Origin: Gemmatimonadota bacterium
Lineage (GTDB): Bacteria; Gemmatimonadota; Gemmatimonadetes; Gemmatimonadales; Gemmatimonadaceae
Length of the DNA stretch: 64,000 nt
Direction: 5' to 3'
NCBI GenBank assembly: GCA_016719105.1
Contig: JADKAQ010000001.1
Location: forward strand, 434,001 to 498,000
Each line of letters starts with the position of its first letter. Positions within the stretch are counted from its first letter, which is position 1. Shown here in pieces: positions 59,023 to 64,000 of this stretch. The notes under the pieces were generated by a model that did not search any database, was not told the DNA's origin, and was given only the letters and a program-made list of their open reading frames with translations. The translations under genes were made by a program, and so were the position numbers.

Positions 59023-60861
59023 TCAGCTGGTCTGCTGGCGAGCGGCGGCGTTGATCTCCTTGCGATGATCCTCGACCTTCGCCCCCTTCCGCATCTCGTT
59101 GAGGAAGGTGCGCACGCGCAGCTGCTGGATCGAGCTGATCGCCTCGCGTCGCTGGCTGTCCTTCTGCGCTTCCCACGTCGCCTTGTTGGCGTCCACGCGG
59201 CGATCGACCCGGATCACGTAGACTCCCTGATCGGTGACGATCGGGGCGCTCACGGCGCCGAGTGGCAGGGTGAAGGCCGCACCGATCGCGGCATTGAACC
59301 GGCCGAGCCCCGCCACGAACTGCGGGCGGGCGAACGTCTCGGACTTGGTGACCGTGAGCCCCGCGGCGGCGGCCGCCGCTTCGAGGGTGGATCCTGCCGC
59401 GGCCTTGGCGAGTGCCTGAGCCTTCGGCACGAGCGTCTCGGCCTTCTTGCGCGAGATGAGCTGACGGCGAATGTCGTCTTTCGCCTGCTCGAACGTCGGA
59501 ACCCCACCGTCGAAGAGCGAATCGAGGCGCGCCAGGTAGTAGGCGTCGTCCGAGTCGTACAGGTCGCTCGATTCGCCGACCTTGGGGCCGCTGAAGGCCC
59601 AGGCACTCACGCTCGGGATGCTCTTGCCGTCGTTCCCCATCAGCGGCTCGCCCTCGATGGCGACCATCGTGGTGGGGATGAGGCCCAGCACCTTGGCGGC
59701 GCTATCGAACTTCTCCTTGCGATCCTGCGACGCCCCGATGCGCGACAGCGAGTCGGCGCGCCGGTCGGAGCGAAGCGCCGACGAGTCGGACTGCTGGATG
59801 TGGACGAGGATGTGGCGCATGGTGAGAGTGTCACCCTGGCGCGCATCGACCTTGATGAGGTGATAGCCGAACTGCGTGAGGACGGGCGCTGAGATCTCGC
59901 CGACCTTCAGCGCGTACGCCGCATCCTCGAACGGCTTCACGAAGCGGTTCCGGCCCCCCGTTCCGAGCGATCCACCCTGCGCGCCGGAAATGGTGTCGGC
60001 CGACTCGCGCTTGGCCACATCCTCGAACTTGGCCCCACCGACGACCTCCGCGCGCAGCGTCTCGATGCGCTGGCGCGCCAGGGCCGAGTCGGCGGCCGTC
60101 ACGGCGCGCGGAATCGACACCACGGAGAGCACGGCGCGGCCGGGACGGGTGAGCTGCTCCTTGTACCGATCGTAGAAGGCGCGCAGCTCGCTGTCCGGAA
60201 TCTTGACGGATGAATCGGAGATCGCCGCCGCGTCAAACGCCACGAAGCTCACCTGCGACGAGTCGTTGAGGTCGCGATAGACCCCCCACAACTTGGCGTC
60301 AGAGACGAAGGCGTCACCGGCCAGCTGATCGAACAGCTTGGCCCGCGGGATCTCCTGCCGGTAGTAGTTCTCCAGCTGGACCAGCACCCCCTGCGAGCGA
60401 GCCGCCGAGCTGCCGATGAACCGGCGGTACTTGGCGATGTCGAAGCGACCGTCGGTCTGGAACTCGGGATTCTGCATGAGTTCCTGCGGCGGGCTCTGCT
60501 GCGACGCTTCGATGATCTCCTGGTCGGACACCGCAATCCCCCGACGCTTGTACTCCTGCTCCAGCAGGATGTTGGAGACCAGCTGCTCGAAGGCCTGATC
60601 CTCGACACGGCGCCGCTCATCGAGCGACAGTCCGCGCCCGCTATTCTGCTCTTCCTGCTGCGCCAACTGGTTCGATAGGTTGGCCCAGGTGAGGTAGGGC
60701 ACTTCCACGCCGTTGACTTCGGCGACGGCGGTGGCGGTGGTGATCTGGGAACCGCCGATACCTAGAAGGCCCGAGGTTTCGGCGAAAAGGAAAACTCCCA
60801 CGAAGCAGATGACGATGAACAGCCAAATCCACTTCGCGGAGCTCCGCATCTGTTGGAGCAC
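59023..60861 (-). CDS. ppiD: PpiD/SurA-like peptidyl-prolyl isomerase
   Basis: The 612-residue protein begins MLQQMRSSAKWIWLFIVICF, an inner-membrane anchor as in PpiD. A SurA_N-like chaperone region follows (EEQNSGRGLSLDERRRVEDQ AFE), then a parvulin domain at about 240-345 (GGSLGTGGRNRFVKPFEDAA, VLTQFGYHLIKVDARQGDTL) and a second rotamase-like part. It should help exported proteins fold in the periplasm. The start is GTG at 60861, with AGGAG ten bases before it. It is the only protein gene on the - strand. Confidence 0.9.
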   Translation of the reverse strand: MLQQMRSSAKWIWLFIVICFVGVFLFAETSGLLGIGGSQITTATAVAEVNGVEVPYLTWANLSNQLAQQEEQNSGRGLSLDERRRVEDQAFEQLVSNILLEQEYKRRGIAVSDQEIIEASQQSPPQELMQNPEFQTDGRFDIAKYRRFIGSSAARSQGVLVQLENYYRQEIPRAKLFDQLAGDAFVSDAKLWGVYRDLNDSSQVSFVAFDAAAISDSSVKIPDSELRAFYDRYKEQLTRPGRAVLSVVSIPRAVTAADSALARQRIETLRAEVVGGAKFEDVAKRESADTISGAQGGSLGTGGRNRFVKPFEDAAYALKVGEISAPVLTQFGYHLIKVDARQGDTLTMRHILVHIQQSDSSALRSDRRADSLSRIGASQDRKEKFDSAAKVLGLIPTTMVAIEGEPLMGNDGKSIPSVSAWAFSGPKVGESSDLYDSDDAYYLARLDSLFDGGVPTFEQAKDDIRRQLISRKKAETLVPKAQALAKAAAGSTLEAAAAAAGLTVTKSETFARPQFVAGLGRFNAAIGAAFTLPLGAVSAPIVTDQGVYVIRVDRRVDANKATWEAQKDSQRREAISSIQQLRVRTFLNEMRKGAKVEDHRKEINAAARQQTS

Positions 60862-60918
60862 GGGGCGGTTACTCCTGCTGGAACACGGGGTGTGGCGGGG
60901 GGGGATCGAGAGCCGCGA

Positions 60919-60948
60919 AAGCTATTTGTGATCTGCGCCTAAAATCAA
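60919..60948 (-). promoter_or_regulatory. candidate promoter of ppiD
   Basis: On the - strand TTGATT (60943-60948) and TAGCTT (60919-60924) are 18 bases apart, about 58 bases before the GTG. On the + strand of the same gap a 6-bp hairpin (GCGCCA/TGGCGC, 61014-61029) lies just before the start at 61050. Confidence 0.4.
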
Positions 60949-61049
60949 GTTAGAGTGTCACTTCTGATCGACTCGCTCGTCTCAGACACTGAGTACCAAA
61001 CTGTTCATCTTGAGCGCCACATCTGGCGCGACGACTTCGAGGGCTAGGC

Positions 61050-63908
61050 ATGGCCACGTCCGCCCGACTCGACGAGCTGAAAAAGAAGTTTGACGAGAAC
61101 CCGCGTCGGTATTTCGCGCCTCTCGCCAACGAGTACCGGAAGCTGGGGGATCTCACCCAGGCGATCGCGCTCTGTCGCGCGCACCTGCCCAACCAGCCCG
61201 GTCACATCAGCGGTCACATCGTCCTTGCGCAGGCGCTCTACGAGGCGCGTGAGCTTGGGGAAGCGCGCTCGTTCTTCGAGGCGGCGCTCGACCTCGATCC
61301 CGAGAACCTGATCGCCCTTCGCTTCCTCGGCGACATCGCCCGGGAACAGGGCGAGCCGCAGAACGCGCGCATCTGGTACGAGCGCGTCCTCGAGGCCGAT
61401 CCGCGCAACGACGAGATCGCGCAGCTGCTCAAGACGATCGATGAGACCCCGGTCGCCGTCGCGGAGGCGCCAGCCGCGCCGGACTTCCTCCCCGCGATCG
61501 AACCCACCAGCTACGAGCTTCCGGCCACCGGCAGCGATGCCGCATCTGACGCGCCGGGCGACCTGGCCTCCGTTGGGCACGCGGACGTGCATGCCGACCT
61601 GCAGGGCGATCTACAGGGCAACCTGCAGGCGGACGTTCACGCCGACGTGCAGGAGAACTTCTCGACTGACTTCTCCTTTGCCAGCCATGGCGAGGTTTCG
61701 CTCGACAGCCCGGTGGAGCCCCCTCGGGGCGTGTCCGCCGAGTATGCGGCGATCACCGCCGATCCGGCCGAGCAGGACGTGTTGGCGTACGGCGTTCCCG
61801 GCGAGGACGTCTTCCCGGAGCCGGAGGCGATCGCCGCCGGTCACAGCGACATCGACGACCCGTTCTTCGGCTCCACGTCGCACGACGCGCCGATGGCGCT
61901 CGGCGAGCTCGAGGCCGTAGCCGAGCCGTCGGTTGACGACTGGTTCGGGGTTCCGGCGGCGGAGCCTGAGACCGCCATCGCCAGCAGCAACGATCCCGCG
62001 GCCGCCGAAGCGTTCGACGATTCGTTCTTCCCCGACCTGGCGTCGGCGACCCCCGTCGCGGTCCCCGCCGTCGCCGAGGCGGCGACCTTCTCGATCGAGC
62101 TCCCGGAAGCGATCGACGCCAAGGCGCCGCCGCCGCCATATGTGCGCGCCGACGAAGGGCGACCCGGGTCGATTCCCACCCCGCCGTTCCTCGCCGCGCT
62201 CGACGCCAACGACCCGATGCCGGCGGCCACGCTCGACACGTCCCTCCTGGCCGAGTCGGCCCCGGAGCCGACGCCGGCGTTCTCGTTCAGCGCGGCACCG
62301 ACCCCCGTCGACTCCCCCGCGATTCTGTCGGCCAACGTCGTCGCTGATGAGGCAGAGGTGGCGGCACCCGTCGCCGAAGTGCGCGAGGAGGGAGAGGTCG
62401 CTCCCGAGTGGAGCGCCGGAGCAGATGCGTTCGACCTCGTCGAGACCAGCGCGCCGGCCGTTGCCAGCGCCGTTGTGGCCGAGGACGATTTGGCACCCGC
62501 GATCGCGTCTCAAGGCGAAGCGTTCGCGCCCGTCGCCGAGGCCGTCGCTGCGCCGGAGGAGGCGCTGGCGGCGATCGATGAGGCCTTCTCACCGTTCGAC
62601 GAGATCGAGACCTCCGACCTCGCGACGGTCGAGGCGGTGGCCCCGGCCCCGATCGCCGACGAGGTCGAGGATCCCACGCTCGAAGTGGAGGCGATCGAGG
62701 AACCCGTGAGCGCCGTCGCCGAGGCTGTGGTGAGCGACCTCGAGGCCCCCGAGCCGATCGTCGCCGACGCGGCGCCCGCGTTAGGCATGCTCGACGGGAT
62801 CGTGACGGAGGATCGCCTGGCCGACTACGCGCAGGAACTCGCCGCCGCCCCGGTTGCCGATGGGTTGGTCGTCGAGTACGGCGAGTTCGTCCCCCCCGCC
62901 ATCGACGAGACGCCGTTCATCGCCAGCAGCATCTCCGTTCCGCTCGATGCGCCCGACGCCTACAGCGCGGGAGCGCCTACGCTGAGCGCGCACGAACCGT
63001 TCCCGATGGAGGCCGATGTCGTCCTCGGGGCGTCACCGACTCCGACGTGGAGCGCGCCCGTCTCGGCCGATCCGCTCGTCGTCGAACCGATTGCCGGGTT
63101 CGTCGCGCACGAAGTGCAGCAGGACCGTCTCGAAGCCCCGGTCGCGTCGGTCGATGACGCGCGAGCCGAAGACGTTCCAGCGGAGTCGCCGGCCTTTGTC
63201 ACCGAGACGATGGCCGAGCTGTACCTGCAGCAGGGCTTCCACGACGAGGCGCTGTCGATCTACCGCCAGCTGCTCGCACAGCAGCCCGACGATCGTGCGC
63301 TGCGCGACCGGGTCGCCGCGCTGGAACGCGGCGCCTCGTCGACCGTCGTTGACGGGCTCGTCCCGCGCGACGCGGTCGACCGGGCCGGGCAGTCGGTGCG
63401 CGGCTTCTTCGCGCACTTCGCGCGGCGTGAGCCCCGACGGCAGGCGGCGCAGCAGCGCGGGAGCGACGATGACGCGGAGCCGGGTGAACCTGCCCCGTCG
63501 GCAACGATCGGGCGCGAATCGAGCTTTTCGGGGGTCGCGACACGCGAGGAGGCGCTGACCGTCCCCGATGCGCCGTCAGGGATGCCGACGCTGACGCAGC
63601 TCTTTGCGTCCGGCGCCGTGTCGGGGGCCGATGAGCACGCCGCATCGATGCTGGCCTCCGCTTTCGGCGGTGGTGAGCCGTCGCCGGTGGGGCCGGCGGG
63701 CGGGAGTGGCGAACGGGAGTTGTCACTTGAGCATCTCTTTCGCGATGTTCCTGCACGCTCGTCCGGCGCCGTGACGCTCGATGAGTTCTACGAAGGCTCG
63801 TCGTCAGGGGAATCAGACCCCGCCTCGCAGCATACCGAGGATGCCGATGAGCGCGGCGCGGACATCGAGCAGTTCACGGCCTGGCTCGAAGGCCTCAAGA
63901 AGAAGTGA
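61050..63908 (+). CDS. large TPR protein with acidic linker
   Basis: The 952-residue protein has TPRs at about residues 15-130 (LANEYRKLGDLTQAIALCRA, AQALYEARELGEARSFFEAA, GDIAREQGEPQNARIWYERV), then about 580 residues of Ala/Glu/Val/Pro-rich acidic sequence, a single TPR near 715-755 (MAELYLQQGFHDEALSIYRQ) and a C-terminal region with LTQLFASGAVSG and FTAWLEGLKKK. There is no signal peptide. The design copies that of the giant protein at 52039. It precedes aroQ with a GTGA overlap. The function is unknown. Confidence 0.85.
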   Translation: MATSARLDELKKKFDENPRRYFAPLANEYRKLGDLTQAIALCRAHLPNQPGHISGHIVLAQALYEARELGEARSFFEAALDLDPENLIALRFLGDIAREQGEPQNARIWYERVLEADPRNDEIAQLLKTIDETPVAVAEAPAAPDFLPAIEPTSYELPATGSDAASDAPGDLASVGHADVHADLQGDLQGNLQADVHADVQENFSTDFSFASHGEVSLDSPVEPPRGVSAEYAAITADPAEQDVLAYGVPGEDVFPEPEAIAAGHSDIDDPFFGSTSHDAPMALGELEAVAEPSVDDWFGVPAAEPETAIASSNDPAAAEAFDDSFFPDLASATPVAVPAVAEAATFSIELPEAIDAKAPPPPYVRADEGRPGSIPTPPFLAALDANDPMPAATLDTSLLAESAPEPTPAFSFSAAPTPVDSPAILSANVVADEAEVAAPVAEVREEGEVAPEWSAGADAFDLVETSAPAVASAVVAEDDLAPAIASQGEAFAPVAEAVAAPEEALAAIDEAFSPFDEIETSDLATVEAVAPAPIADEVEDPTLEVEAIEEPVSAVAEAVVSDLEAPEPIVADAAPALGMLDGIVTEDRLADYAQELAAAPVADGLVVEYGEFVPPAIDETPFIASSISVPLDAPDAYSAGAPTLSAHEPFPMEADVVLGASPTPTWSAPVSADPLVVEPIAGFVAHEVQQDRLEAPVASVDDARAEDVPAESPAFVTETMAELYLQQGFHDEALSIYRQLLAQQPDDRALRDRVAALERGASSTVVDGLVPRDAVDRAGQSVRGFFAHFARREPRRQAAQQRGSDDDAEPGEPAPSATIGRESSFSGVATREEALTVPDAPSGMPTLTQLFASGAVSGADEHAASMLASAFGGGEPSPVGPAGGSGERELSLEHLFRDVPARSSGAVTLDEFYEGSSSGESDPASQHTEDADERGADIEQFTAWLEGLKKK

Positions 63909-64000
63909 GAATCGCAGTCCTCAACGGTCCGAATCTCAACCTCCTCGGCACGCGCGAACCCGCGCTGTACGGGACGACGACCCTGGCAGAAATCGAAGCC
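63905..64000 (+). CDS. aroQ: type II 3-dehydroquinate dehydratase, 3' end cut by the window
   Basis: Thirty-two codons are visible, beginning with GTG: the N-terminus has IAVLNGPNLNLLGTREPALY, the signature of AroQ, including the catalytic Tyr of the type II enzyme. It acts in the shikimate pathway. The start overlaps the TPR gene stop. Confidence 0.95.
   Translation, partial: MRIAVLNGPNLNLLGTREPALYGTTTLAEIEA

Overview
The window is one continuous stretch of GC-rich bacterial chromosome, about two-thirds G+C by eye. It is nearly all coding and nearly all on the + strand; only a tRNA-Leu and a PpiD/SurA-type foldase are on the - strand. Outer-membrane machinery (BamD, Tol-Pal, LptD-like protein, TatA/TatC), zinc-binding C+ forms of S4, L28 and L36, and the overall gene order suggest a diderm, most likely Gemmatimonadota. 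That placement is inference from gene content and style, not from a search. I see no phage, insertion sequence or CRISPR array.

Layout. 1-4.2 kb: 3' end of an MBL-fold hydrolase, a lipoprotein, an aspartase, an Rrf2/IscR-type regulator and an unknown gene. 4.2-4.4 kb: tRNA-Leu(CAG), reverse strand, with its own promoter and terminator. 4.5-7.9 kb: smpB, a cell-wall amidase, pyrD and pyrF, tightly overlapping. 8.0-11.5 kb: an alpha-type ribosomal operon (L36, S13, S11, S4, RpoA, L17, L28) ending in a strong terminator. 11.5-22.5 kb: nucleotide-sugar genes around carB: a GDP-mannose-dehydratase-like gene, all four steps from UDP-GlcNAc to UDP-2,3-diacetamido-glucuronate, then UDP-glucose dehydrogenase and UDP-xylose synthase. 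22.6-27.5 kb: bamD, nadD, secA. 27.6-36.2 kb: radC, rel/spoT, uvrB, tsaE, tsaB, rimI, ssb, a LysM protein. 36.4-46.3 kb: a UDP-hexose epimerase coupled to tolQ-tolR-tolA-tolB-pal-cpoB, then tatC and an LptD-like protein. 46.4-52 kb: histidine utilisation (hutH, hutU, hutI) with a radical SAM gene inserted. 52-64 kb: two very large TPR proteins with long acidic linkers, flanking a polyprenyl synthase, a DUF4321-like protein, tatA and ppiD; the window ends inside aroQ.

The genes are mostly housekeeping and many overlap by ATGA/GTGA, so translational coupling is the rule. The curious signals are superimposed on them. The heptamer GTTAGGC occurs 21 times on the + strand and once inverted, and takes up most of the rare TTA codons. 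A pyrimidine-rich repeat built from CGTCTTCT sits in several intergenic regions and once inside a gene. Three genes (tsaB, the LysM gene, the larger TPR gene) are broken in frame at G-tracts, which could be sequencing error or slippage. Several in-frame minisatellites are also present.
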